NCBI GenBank assembly: GCA_016125385.1
Contig: WGLV01000008.1
Span: 1 to 64,000, forward strand
Direction of reading: 5' to 3'
DNA length: 64,000 nt
Source: a bacterium
GTDB taxonomy: Bacteria; Hinthialibacterota; Hinthialibacteria; Hinthialibacterales; Hinthialibacteraceae
How positions within the stretch are numbered: position 1 is the first letter of the stretch; the number at the start of each line of letters is the position of its first letter. Shown here in pieces: positions 17,301-25,587 of the stretch. The position numbers were made by a program, and so were the translations under genes. The notes beneath the pieces are model-generated. The model ran no database searches. It worked only from the letters and a program-made list of their open reading frames with translations, and was not told the DNA's origin.

Positions 17301-18176
17301 TTATTTCTTCTCGCGTTCCTGTTTCCATTGTTCGAAATCTTTTTCGATTTCATCCGACCACTTGCGGTCGATCTCGCCGGGCGTGTACTTGCCCTGCTGA
17401 AGCCGCAGATGGCCGAATTCATCGCGCAGGCGGATGTTCTCGGAACTGGAGCAGACTTCTTCGGCGAAATGAGGAGGGATGAAGATGACGCCCTCCGGAC
17501 GGCCCAGCACCACATCGCCCGGCATGACCACCGCCGCGCCGATCTTCACCGGCGTGTTGACGCCAAGCAGGGTGACGTTGGCGATCGCGGTGGGGTGAAC
17601 GCCCTTCACGAAGGTACAGAAATTTGGCAGTTCGAAGATGCCGTCGAGATCGCGCACGCCGCCGTTGATCACCATGCCGGCGTGCGTTTTGGCGGCGATG
17701 GCGTTGGCGAGATTGTCGCCCGCGAAGGTGCCGTCTTCCACCTTGCCAAAGAGATCGATCACAATCACGTCATTCTCCTGAAGGCGGTCGATCACCCACG
17801 AGTTCTGTCCGCCGACGTCCTTGCGCTCCTTGCCGATCTCATTGGTCACGTCGTCGAGATCGGGACGTTTGGGGATGAACGACGCGGTCAGCGCGCGGCC
17901 CACCAGAATCCGGTCGGGATGCAGGTTCATCCAGTCTCCCTCGAACTGGTTGTTAAATCCGTGACGGCGCAACACGCCCCACGCCTCTTCGATGGAGACT
18001 TCTTTCATGCGTTCGAGAATCGAGTCGGGCACGCGCGGGCGACCGTCATCAAAGCGTTCATACGTGTTTTTGGGGGTAAAGCGGATCAGTTCTTCAGGAG
18101 AAAAAGTTGTGTACTGCGCGAAAACGGGCGCCGAGAGCAGCGCCAGCGCGGCGATGAAGATGATACGTCTTGTCAT
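17301..18176 (-). CDS. Exported RraA-like aldolase/decarboxylase
   Basis: Protein of 291 residues from the ATG at 18176, chosen for GGAGG nine bases upstream and an immediate Sec signal peptide (MTRRIIFIAALALLS, cleavage near PVFAQ). The RraA/HMG aldolase core reads GDNLANAIAAKTHAGMVING followed by GVRDLDG, holding the metal and pyruvate-enolate binding residues. Family members split 4-hydroxy-4-methyl-2-oxoglutarate or related 2-oxo acids to pyruvate. In this operon it could cleave a keto-deoxy acid made by the dehydratases. A secreted RraA protein is uncommon. It lies between the first dehydratase and the transporter genes. Confidence 0.82.
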   Translation of the reverse strand: MTRRIIFIAALALLSAPVFAQYTTFSPEELIRFTPKNTYERFDDGRPRVPDSILERMKEVSIEEAWGVLRRHGFNNQFEGDWMNLHPDRILVGRALTASFIPKRPDLDDVTNEIGKERKDVGGQNSWVIDRLQENDVIVIDLFGKVEDGTFAGDNLANAIAAKTHAGMVINGGVRDLDGIFELPNFCTFVKGVHPTAIANVTLLGVNTPVKIGAAVVMPGDVVLGRPEGVIFIPPHFAEEVCSSSENIRLRDEFGHLRLQQGKYTPGEIDRKWSDEIEKDFEQWKQEREKK

Positions 18177-18203
18177 GGCTGATATTCCTCCGTGTACAGG
18201 CAT

Positions 18204-18235
18204 GCCCTGAAGAACAGCGAGCCGTCCTTCAGGGC
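18204..18235. repeat. Intercistronic stem-loop between dehydratase and RraA genes
   Basis: GCCCTGAAG (18204-18212) pairs with CTTCAGGGC (18227-18235) around a 14-base loop. No T tract follows, so an mRNA-stabilising or processing hairpin within the operon fits better than a terminator. Confidence 0.6.
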
Positions 18236-18271
18236 TTACATTCAAGCATGCGTGCGTAATCGTTGGTTGAA

Positions 18272-19630
18272 TTACGACCAGGTCCGATCCCACGAGCGCA
18301 TCCGGTCCCATTCTTTCGTCGGTTCAAAGTAACCTTCGTTAGTGATGTGGGCTTTGACGGCTTCTTCGTTCAGTTCAATGCCCAGACCGGGGCCTTCGGG
18401 CACCGGAATGTATCCTCGCTGAATGATGGGCTTGGAGATTCCATCGACCAGATCGTTCCACCAGGGCACGTCGACGGAATGGTTTTCCAGCGCCAGAAAA
18501 TTCTCCGTGGCGGCGGCGCAATGGACGTTGGCCATGCACGAGATGGGCGTCCCGGCGAAATGCATCGCCATCGGCACGCCGTGTTCCTGCGCGAAATCGC
18601 CGATGCGCTTGGTCTCCAGAATGCCGCCCGAAGTGGCCAGATCGGGGTGAATCATATCGACGGCGTGGTTCACGATCAGGTCGCGGAACCCTTCGCGCAG
18701 ATAGATGTCTTCGCCGGTCAGGGTGGGTACGTCGATCTCGTCGGTGATTTCCTTCCACAGATCGGTGTATTCCCACGGAATCATGTCTTCCAGCCAGGCG
18801 ATCTGATACGGTTCGAGCGCCTTGCCGAGGCGGATGCAGCTGTTGACGCCGATATGGCCGAAATGATCGGCCGCGAGAGGCAGTTCATAACCGACTTCCT
18901 GACGGATCGCGGCGACGTAATCCGCCATGTGCTGGATGCCTTTGTCGGTGATCTCGATGCCCGTGAACGGATGCTGAACCCACTGGCTGGGCATCTCGCC
19001 CAGGGGACGCGTCAACGTGTTCGGGATATCGCGCAGTAATCCGATGCCGAGGTCCATCTTCAGAAACGTAAAACCGTCCGCGACGCGCTCCTTCATGCGC
19101 CGGGCGTATTCTACCGGATCGTCGGATTGCGTGGTGTCGCAATAACAGCGGATTTTATCGCGATAACGCCCGCCCAGCATCTGATAAACGGGCACGCCGT
19201 AGGCCTTGCCCGCCAGATCCCACAGCGCCATCTCGACGCCGCAAACGCCGCCCGCCTGGCGGCCATGATACCCGAACTGCTTGATTTTTTTGAAGATTTT
19301 TTCGACGTTGCAGGGGTTCTCTCCAAGGATGCGGCTCTTCAGAAACAACGCGTATTCCTTGGCCGCTCCGTCACGTACTTCTCCCCACCCGACGAGTCCC
19401 TGGTTGGTGTCGAGCCGGATGATGGGGCACCGCATGGGCGCGTCGCGCACCACGGCGATGCGCATGTCGGTGATCTTGAGTTCGCTGGGCGCCGAGCTTC
19501 GATTCACGTTCTCCACCGCGAATGCGTCGTCTTCGCGCGCGAGCGAAAACGTTGACGCGGCCGCGGCGGTCAAACCCGCGGATTTGAGAAATGAACGGCG
19601 TCCCGTCCGGTCCGATCTGGAAACACTCAT
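18272..19630 (-). CDS. Tat-exported enolase-superfamily sugar-acid dehydratase
   Basis: Mandelate racemase/muconate lactonizing family protein of 452 residues, first gene of the sugar-acid operon. A classical Tat leader is present (TGRRSFLKSAGLTAAAAS). Then come the N-terminal capping domain and the barrel with metal ligands in LAADHFGH (Asp), AWLEDM (Glu) and LTGEDIY (Glu), the KMDLG strand and the late His in PMAMHFAGTP. The pattern fits gluconate/galactonate-type acid-sugar dehydratases, but the substrate cannot be read from sequence. GAGAGG precedes the ATG. An 18-bp palindrome and an extended -10 box lie upstream. Downstream genes are RraA-like, tctCB, tctA and the ManD-like dehydratase, all on the same strand. 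Confidence 0.87.
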   Translation of the reverse strand: MSVSRSDRTGRRSFLKSAGLTAAAASTFSLAREDDAFAVENVNRSSAPSELKITDMRIAVVRDAPMRCPIIRLDTNQGLVGWGEVRDGAAKEYALFLKSRILGENPCNVEKIFKKIKQFGYHGRQAGGVCGVEMALWDLAGKAYGVPVYQMLGGRYRDKIRCYCDTTQSDDPVEYARRMKERVADGFTFLKMDLGIGLLRDIPNTLTRPLGEMPSQWVQHPFTGIEITDKGIQHMADYVAAIRQEVGYELPLAADHFGHIGVNSCIRLGKALEPYQIAWLEDMIPWEYTDLWKEITDEIDVPTLTGEDIYLREGFRDLIVNHAVDMIHPDLATSGGILETKRIGDFAQEHGVPMAMHFAGTPISCMANVHCAAATENFLALENHSVDVPWWNDLVDGISKPIIQRGYIPVPEGPGLGIELNEEAVKAHITNEGYFEPTKEWDRMRSWDRTWS

Positions 19631-19687
19631 AATTCCTCTCCCAATGTTCGTAAGGTGAATTCACAATCGATTCGAAATCATGCCACA

Positions 19688-19714
19688 CCTATACCATATT
19701 TGACGCGTCAAATA
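19688..19714 (-). promoter_or_regulatory. Extended -10 promoter abutting an 18-bp perfect palindrome (likely operator)
   Basis: The palindrome TATTTGACGCGTCAAATA spans 19697-19714 and its two halves are exact complements. On the minus strand it runs straight into TGGTATAGG (19688-19696), a TGn-extended -10 box, so a bound repressor would cover the -35/spacer zone of the sugar-acid operon. The central CG resembles LacI-type operators, but GntR-type binding is also possible. No regulator gene is adjacent. Confidence 0.6.
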
Positions 19715-19787
19715 AACTGGCGGCGCTTTACGCCGGGCTGCGCGTGAAATCCATGAAAATCTATCGGGCGCGGGCGGCGCGAGACGT

Positions 19788-19795
19788 GGTATGAT
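19788..19795 (+). promoter_or_regulatory. Extended -10 box for the gamma-glutamyltransferase family gene
   Basis: TGG followed by TATGAT (19790-19795) matches an extended -10 element and would give a leader of about 20 bases before the ATG at 19822. No clear -35 box is present. Confidence 0.4.
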
Positions 19796-19821
19796 GCACA
19801 AAAAACAAAAGTGAGGATACG

Positions 19822-21600
19822 ATGAAGCGAAGATCGTTTATTCTGTCGACGGCGAGCACGGGCGCGGCGGCTTGGTCTATCAATCGCAACGCGATCGCTC
19901 AAACCACCCAAAAGGACTCGATGAATCAACCACGCATCCAGGGCTCGGCGGCGCGCACCAGCGACGCGCGTCTCTCCAACCGCAATCAGAATCGCTCCAC
20001 CCTGCCCGCTCGTCATGGCGCGGTGGCGACAAGCCAGACGCTCGCGAGTTATGAAGGGCTTCGCGTCTTGCAGGAAGGTGGAAACGCGATCGACGCCGCC
20101 ATCGCCGCCAACGCCATGCTGGCGCTGACCGAACCGTTCTCCTGCGGGCCGGGCGGCGACCTCTTCGCCATCGTATGGAGCGAACGCGATCAAAAACTGC
20201 ACGGGCTCAACGCCAGCGGCCGCTCGCTCTACGCGTGGACGATCGACCGGGCGAAAAAAAGCGGCGCGGGCGATTTTCTGCCTGTGTACGGCCCGCTCGC
20301 CTGGTCGGTTCCGGGTTGCGTCAGCGGCTGGAAGGCGCTGCACGGCCGTTTCGGCCATCTGGACTGGGCGCGCCTGTTCGAACCCGCCGCCGGACACGCA
20401 CGCGAAGGCTTTCTCGTTACGGAACTGATCGGCCACGACTGGCAGAGCGCGCCCCGCCTGTTTGAACAATACCCCAACGCCGCCGCGACCTACGCGCCAG
20501 ACGGCTCCGCGCCGCGTTTCGGCCAGGTGTTCCGCAACCCCGATCTCGCCTCGGTGTTCGAAATTCTCATGCAAGAAGGCGCGGACGCGTATTACCAGGG
20601 CGAAATCGCCGAGCGCATCGTGAAGTATTCAAAAGAACGCGGCGGCATGTTCGAAATGAGCGACTTCACCGATCATCACGCCGACTGGGTCGATCCGGTT
20701 TCAACCTCGTACCGTGGGTACGATCTGTGGGAAATACCGCCCAACGGGCAGGGCGCGGCCGCGCTGCAGATTATGAACATGCTGGAGACCTTTGACATCG
20801 GCTCGCTGGAGCCGAACTCGGCTGAACACCTTCACCTGTTCATCGAAGCGAAAAAACTCGCCTTTGAAGACCGCGCGGTCTACTACGCCGACATGGATAA
20901 GGCCGAGGTCCCGCTGGAGTGGCTGATCTCGAAGGATTACGGCCGCGAACGCGCGCAGCTCATCGACCCCAAACGGGCGGCGCTTGACGTAAAACCCGGT
21001 ATATGGGACGGCTCGCACGACACGGTGTATCTCTGCGCCGCCGACGATGAAGGCAATATGATTTCGCTGATTCAAAGCATTTATTACGGCTGGGGCTCGC
21101 GCGAGGTTCCAACCGGGCTGGGCTTCTGTCTGCAAAACCGGGGAAGTTCGTTCAACCTCAACCCCAACCATCGCAACGCGCTCGAACCCCACAAACGCCC
21201 GTTTCATACCATCATCCCGGCGTTTCTCACCCAAAACGGCAAGCCGCGCTGCGCGTTCGGCGTGATGGGCGGCGACTTTCAGCCGCAGGGACACGCGCAG
21301 GTATTGATGAACATGATCGACTTCGGTTTGTCGATGCAACAGGCGGGCGATCAGCCGCGCGTCCGTCATTTCGGCAGCTCCGAACCGACCGGCGAAGCCA
21401 TGAATAACGGCGGCAAGGTCGGGCTGGAAGCGGGATTCAGTGAAGAGACCAAACAAAAGTTAACCGAAATGGGGCACGACGTGGCTGAGTTCGGCGTGGG
21501 GCGTCACGGCGGTTACCAGGCCATCTGGCGCGATGAAGAACCGCGCCGCTACTTCGCCGGAAGCGATCCGCGCAAAGATGGCGCCGCATTCGGCTTTTAA
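19822..21600 (+). CDS. Tat-exported gamma-glutamyltransferase family protein (HpxW/YwrD-like)
   Basis: Ntn-hydrolase proenzyme of 592 residues. It has a twin-arginine leader (MKRRSFILSTASTGAAAWS). The large-subunit region shows RHGAVATSQTLAS, EGGNAIDAAIAANAMLALTE and CGPGGDLFAIVW. The autocleavage/nucleophile threonine is probably T401 in HDTVYLCAADDEGN, followed by SLIQSIYYGWGS, LQNRGSSFNLNP and RPFHTIIPAF. The DTVYL plus IQSIY pattern is that of the HpxW/YwrD branch (oxamate amidohydrolase and relatives) rather than of classical glutathione-cleaving GGT, so the substrate is open. GAGGAT precedes the ATG. It is divergent from the sugar-acid operon and heads three plus-strand genes for exported hydrolases. 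Confidence 0.87.
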   Translation: MKRRSFILSTASTGAAAWSINRNAIAQTTQKDSMNQPRIQGSAARTSDARLSNRNQNRSTLPARHGAVATSQTLASYEGLRVLQEGGNAIDAAIAANAMLALTEPFSCGPGGDLFAIVWSERDQKLHGLNASGRSLYAWTIDRAKKSGAGDFLPVYGPLAWSVPGCVSGWKALHGRFGHLDWARLFEPAAGHAREGFLVTELIGHDWQSAPRLFEQYPNAAATYAPDGSAPRFGQVFRNPDLASVFEILMQEGADAYYQGEIAERIVKYSKERGGMFEMSDFTDHHADWVDPVSTSYRGYDLWEIPPNGQGAAALQIMNMLETFDIGSLEPNSAEHLHLFIEAKKLAFEDRAVYYADMDKAEVPLEWLISKDYGRERAQLIDPKRAALDVKPGIWDGSHDTVYLCAADDEGNMISLIQSIYYGWGSREVPTGLGFCLQNRGSSFNLNPNHRNALEPHKRPFHTIIPAFLTQNGKPRCAFGVMGGDFQPQGHAQVLMNMIDFGLSMQQAGDQPRVRHFGSSEPTGEAMNNGGKVGLEAGFSEETKQKLTEMGHDVAEFGVGRHGGYQAIWRDEEPRRYFAGSDPRKDGAAFGF

Positions 21601-21696
21601 CCGGCTTCCAATCAGCCGGACGGCGTCCGCGCTTGAGGCCGATGGCAATTCATGAAACGATGACCTCGAATCGACACTCATTCGCGGGAGGCGAGT

Positions 21697-23127
21697 ATGA
21701 CGCAGTTCACTTCAACACGTAGAAAATTCATCCAGTCCGCCGCACTGGGCGCGGCCTCGCTCGCGGCGCCGCGTCTCGGCCTCGCCGCTGAACGCAAGCC
21801 CAACGTGCTGTTCATCCCCGTCGACGATCTTCGCCCCCAACTGGGCTGTTACGGCGTCGAACAGATTCATTCGCCCAATATCGACCGGCTGGCCTCGGAA
21901 GGCGTATTGTTCGAAAACACCTTCTGCAACGTGCCGGTGTGTGGAGCCTCGCGCGCCAGCCTGATGACCGGAATCCGCCCCACGCGCGACCGCTTCGTCG
22001 GGTTCGATACGCGCGCTGAAGTCGACCTGCCGGGTTGCCTGACGCTGCCCCACCATTTTCTCAACAACGGCTACTACACCCTGTCCAACGGCAAGGTGTT
22101 TCATCATCAGGACGATTGCGCCTCCAGTTGGAGCGAACCCGCCTGGCGCCCCAAAGGCGCGTGGCGTAATTACGTCACGGAAGAAGACGTCCGCCTCATG
22201 AACGAACAGGGCAACGGTCGCGGCCCTGCGTACGAAAACGCCGACGTCGACGACGGGGCCTATTTCGACGGACAGATTGCGCAAAAAACCATCGGCGATC
22301 TGCGCCGGATGGCCAAACAGGACAAGCCTTTTTTCATCGCGTCGGGCTTTCTGAAACCCCACTTGCCGTTTAACGCGCCGAAAAAATACTGGGACCTTTA
22401 TGATCGCGACGCCATCATCATGGCTGACAATCCATTCCGTCCCAAAGACGCGCCCGACGCCGCCATGCACAACTGGGGCGAGCTGCGTCAGTATTACGGC
22501 ATCCCGCAGGAGGGCCCGCTCGACGACGATACGGCGCGAACGCTGGTGCATGGGTATTACGCCTGCGTCAGTTATACCGACGCCATGATCGGCCGCCTGC
22601 TTGATGAACTCGACGCGCTGGGCCTGCGGGAAAACACCGTCGTGATTCTATGGGGCGACCACGGCTGGAACCTGCGCGAACACGGCCTGTGGTGTAAACA
22701 CTGCAACTTTGAGACCTCGCTTCACGCGCCGATGCTGGTCAGCGCGCCAGGCCAGCGCGGCGGCGTCCGCACTCGCGCCCTCACCGAATACGTCGACATC
22801 TATCCATCGCTATGCGAACTCTGCGGCCTCGACGCGCCCAACCCCCTTCATGGCCGCAGTTTCGTCCCGCTGATGAGCGATCCCGATCGAGAATGGAAAG
22901 AAGCGGTCTACAGCCGCTATGTCCGGGGCGAATCGGTGCGCACGAAACGTTTTCTGTACACCGAATGGCTGAACAACAAAGGCGCCATCACCGCGCGCAT
23001 GCTGTACGATCACCGCACCGACCCCAAAGAGAACGTCAACATCGCGGCGCGCCCTGAAAATACAAAACTGGTTGCGCGGCTCAGCCGGATGCTGGCTGAA
23101 AACCGCAAACAAGCGGAGGAGGTCTGA
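21697..23127 (+). CDS. Tat-exported sulfatase (iduronate-2-sulfatase-like)
   Basis: Type I sulfatase of 476 residues, removing sulfate esters from a glycan or small molecule outside the cytoplasm. Tat leader TRRKFIQSAALGAAS. Metal-binding DD in FIPVDDLRPQLGCYG; formylglycine site C82 in VCGASRASLMTG, which fits the C-x-P/A-x-R rule; later metal site WGDHGWNLREHG. The order and spacing match iduronate-2-sulfatase-like family members. GGGAGG precedes the ATG. It needs a formylglycine-generating or anaerobic maturase, none of which is encoded in the window. The next gene starts a few bases past its stop. Confidence 0.93.
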   Translation: MTQFTSTRRKFIQSAALGAASLAAPRLGLAAERKPNVLFIPVDDLRPQLGCYGVEQIHSPNIDRLASEGVLFENTFCNVPVCGASRASLMTGIRPTRDRFVGFDTRAEVDLPGCLTLPHHFLNNGYYTLSNGKVFHHQDDCASSWSEPAWRPKGAWRNYVTEEDVRLMNEQGNGRGPAYENADVDDGAYFDGQIAQKTIGDLRRMAKQDKPFFIASGFLKPHLPFNAPKKYWDLYDRDAIIMADNPFRPKDAPDAAMHNWGELRQYYGIPQEGPLDDDTARTLVHGYYACVSYTDAMIGRLLDELDALGLRENTVVILWGDHGWNLREHGLWCKHCNFETSLHAPMLVSAPGQRGGVRTRALTEYVDIYPSLCELCGLDAPNPLHGRSFVPLMSDPDREWKEAVYSRYVRGESVRTKRFLYTEWLNNKGAITARMLYDHRTDPKENVNIAARPENTKLVARLSRMLAENRKQAEEV

Positions 23128-23131
23128 CCTC

Positions 23132-24145
23132 ATGGCTGAATCATGGCAACGGCGAGGCTTTTTAAAAGGCGCTCTGGCGATGGGCGCGGCGGCGGGCGCG
23201 GGCGTAAGCGCCGCCCAGCCGAAAGAAGCGCGTCCCAACCGGCGCCCGTGGATCGCAACCGTTTCGCTCGACCGGCTTGAGCCATCCAGCCGCGATGACA
23301 TGGTCAAACAGGTCATCCGCCGGATGAACGCCACGCTCGATTGCAGCCCCTCGTTGATCTGTCTGCCCGAAGCGTTTCCGTTCCACAACGTGCCCGATGC
23401 GCCTCCCGCGCGTCAGCGCGCCGAACAGGCGGTGGAGATTCTTCCTTCGTTTCAGGCCTTCGCCAGAGATAACGCCTGCTGGCTGGTCTGCCCCATGCTG
23501 ACCGTTGAAAACGGCCGTGTCTATAACTCGGCGGTCGTCATCAACCGCGAAGGCGGCGTGGCGGGCGCGTATCACAAGATGCACCCCACCACAGACGAAA
23601 TGGAAAGCGGCATCCACCCCGGCCCCGCCGATCCGCCGGTATTTGATACCGATTTCGGGCGCATCGGCTGTCAGATCTGCTTCGATATCAACTGGCGCGG
23701 CGGCTGGGACCAAATCAGCGCGAAAGGCGCGGAGATCATCGTGTGGCCAAGCGCCTTCCCCGGCGGACGCATGTTAAGCGGCCTGGCGTGGATGACGAAA
23801 ACGGTCATCGTCAGCAGCACGCGGCCGGCGCCGTCGCGCATCGTCGACGTGGATGGGGAAGAACTGACGGACAGCGGGCGCTTTGAGACGTGGGCCTGCG
23901 CGCCGGTCAATCTGGAAAAAGCCTTCATCCATATCTGGCCTTATACCAGACAACTCGACGCGTTACGGGCGAAATACGGCCAGCGGGCGAGAGTAAAAAA
24001 ATACCACCTGGAAGACTGGGCGATCGTCGAAAGTCTCGACGAAACCCTGCCGGTGGCTGATCTGCTGCGTGAGTTTGAGATTCCGCTCCATCGCGAGCAT
24101 ATCCGCATGGCGGATGACATGCAGCGCGAGATGCGGCCGGCCTGA
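23132..24145 (+). CDS. Tat-exported carbon-nitrogen hydrolase (nitrilase superfamily)
   Basis: Nitrilase-superfamily amidase of 337 residues from the ATG at 23132, chosen because GGAGGAGG lies upstream and a typical Tat leader follows (WQRRGFLKGALAMGAAAGAG). Catalytic triad positions: Glu in LICLPEAFP, Lys in AYHKMHPTTDE, Cys in GCQICFDINWRGG. Members hydrolyse non-peptide C-N bonds (amides, carbamoyl groups, nitriles); the substrate is unknown. It starts four bases after the sulfatase stop, so the two are co-transcribed. A twin-arginine signal is atypical, since most of this superfamily is cytoplasmic. Confidence 0.88.
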   Translation: MAESWQRRGFLKGALAMGAAAGAGVSAAQPKEARPNRRPWIATVSLDRLEPSSRDDMVKQVIRRMNATLDCSPSLICLPEAFPFHNVPDAPPARQRAEQAVEILPSFQAFARDNACWLVCPMLTVENGRVYNSAVVINREGGVAGAYHKMHPTTDEMESGIHPGPADPPVFDTDFGRIGCQICFDINWRGGWDQISAKGAEIIVWPSAFPGGRMLSGLAWMTKTVIVSSTRPAPSRIVDVDGEELTDSGRFETWACAPVNLEKAFIHIWPYTRQLDALRAKYGQRARVKKYHLEDWAIVESLDETLPVADLLREFEIPLHREHIRMADDMQREMRPA

Positions 24146-24146
24146 C

Positions 24147-24365
24147 TTACCAGAATTCGAGAATGTCGTCGCCGACGTTCCCAAACGATTCATTGGAGAG
24201 ATCGGCTGAATCGAAATCCAAAACCGCCCAGTCGGACGCGATGGTCTCATCGCCGTAACCGGGAACGAGGTCTTCACCGTAATCGGTGAACTCACGGTCC
24301 TGCATCGAGGCGCATGAGCTGAACAGAATCAGGCTGAGCGATACGGCGAACAACGGTATTTTCAT
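24147..24365 (-). CDS. Small acidic lipoprotein of unknown function
   Basis: Small protein of 72 residues from the ATG at 24365. A lipoprotein signal is clear (MKIPLFAVSLSLILFSSC), giving a mature peptide starting CASMQ. The mature part is strongly acidic and ends DDILEFW. No domain is recognised. It converges with the nitrilase gene, with no gap between the stops, and lies downstream of the GHMP kinase gene on the same strand. The reading frame extends upstream to 24431, but that part lacks signal character. Confidence 0.6.
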   Translation of the reverse strand: MKIPLFAVSLSLILFSSCASMQDREFTDYGEDLVPGYGDETIASDWAVLDFDSADLSNESFGNVGDDILEFW

Positions 24366-24469
24366 CGATAGACTCACTGTTTTCTCAAGATCAAATGGCT
24401 CTTTCAACATCAACGCCCCGGCCGTGCGCATTGTAACCGAATTTCAGGTTCCTCACAGCGGGAGACCAA

Positions 24470-25477
24470 TCACAAATTCGTGATCTTCGGCACGATCAGC
24501 CGCGCGCCGATCTTGTCGTACATCTCGCGCAGGCGTTGTAGCATCTTCTCGTCTTCATACACGCCGATCACCGCGCCTCCCGATCCGGCGAACTTGGCCG
24601 ACGCCCCCACCAGCCGCGCGTATTTCACCAGGTTGATATCGCTCTCACGCAGTTTGTACAACGAAGAACGCAGGTCGAAATTGGCGCTCATCAACTCGCC
24701 GAGTTTGTCCTTTTCGCCTTTCAGCAGGGCGTCGTGCGCGTCCTGAGCGAATTGCGCGAACTGGCGCATGGCGTCGACGACTTGCGCGTCGCCCCGGTCG
24801 AAGCGCTCGCGAATGTTGTTATGAAACACCTCCGACCCTTCGCTGAGACGGGTGTCGTACGCGATGAAGACCGGCGGAAGCAGTTTCGGGTCCATCGGTT
24901 CGTAACGGCCAAATCCTTCCTGCACCAGATGGTCCCGGTCGAAATCCATGTAGACCATGTTTTCGTAAACCTGAATGACGCGATCCTGCAAACCGGCGCC
25001 GATGCCCAGTTCATCCCGTTCCGCGCTGAGAATGATATTGGGCTGAATATGCTGGGGGATGTCGATATTAAAAAAGTCCATCATGGCGCGCAGAGTGGCG
25101 GTAATAATGGCGCTGGATCCGGCCAGCCCCACCCGCGCCGGGATGTTCGACTCATACTCGATGGTGAAGTTTCGCAGCGGAAGTTCGATGTTCTGACTGT
25201 CGCAGTAATCGGCGAAGCGCTTGATGATAGCGCGGATCAGGCGGATTCCACCGTAATATCCGTACAGTTTTACGCCCTCGCGCAACTCGTCGAGCGAGGT
25301 CCAGACTGGCGCGTCGATGGCGCTCTCGCGGATTTCCAGATTGGCGGATGGATAACACAACACCCGGGCGCGGAAGTTCCGCACCGTGATCGAAATCGTC
25401 TTGCCGAAATAACCGTCCGATGGGTTTCCGATCAACCCGGCGCGCGCATACGCATACGATTCAATGATGTCCGGCAT
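24470..25477 (-). CDS. GHMP-family sugar kinase
   Basis: Protein of 335 residues from the ATG at 25477, chosen for GGGGGAG five bases upstream. GHMP kinase features: the N-terminal strand RAGLIGNPSDGYFGKTIS, the phosphate loop PARVGLAGSSAIITATLRAM, and the C-terminal motif AKFAGSGGAVIGVY. This pattern fits the sugar kinase branch that includes LmbP, heptose kinases and glucuronokinase, rather than homoserine or mevalonate kinases. It would phosphorylate a sugar at C1 or a nearby position (inference). It follows the ATP-grasp gene by about 110 bases at the end of the tyrS-hisHF run. Confidence 0.85.
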   Translation of the reverse strand: MPDIIESYAYARAGLIGNPSDGYFGKTISITVRNFRARVLCYPSANLEIRESAIDAPVWTSLDELREGVKLYGYYGGIRLIRAIIKRFADYCDSQNIELPLRNFTIEYESNIPARVGLAGSSAIITATLRAMMDFFNIDIPQHIQPNIILSAERDELGIGAGLQDRVIQVYENMVYMDFDRDHLVQEGFGRYEPMDPKLLPPVFIAYDTRLSEGSEVFHNNIRERFDRGDAQVVDAMRQFAQFAQDAHDALLKGEKDKLGELMSANFDLRSSLYKLRESDINLVKYARLVGASAKFAGSGGAVIGVYEDEKMLQRLREMYDKIGARLIVPKITNL

Positions 25478-25587
25478 GAGTCTCCCCCCTGTCGATCGGG
25501 CCCATTCACCGGGTTGGTTCCGATGGGTCCATTTCATTCCGTGAAAATCGGGCGCGATGCGTCCCCGCCGTCATGCGATCCATCACT

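Noticed and set aside
17028-18182. Open frame of 384 codons antisense to the RraA-like gene
   Set aside because: It has no recognisable motif, its composition is His/Arg-rich, and it crosses the gene boundary of two supported minus-strand genes.
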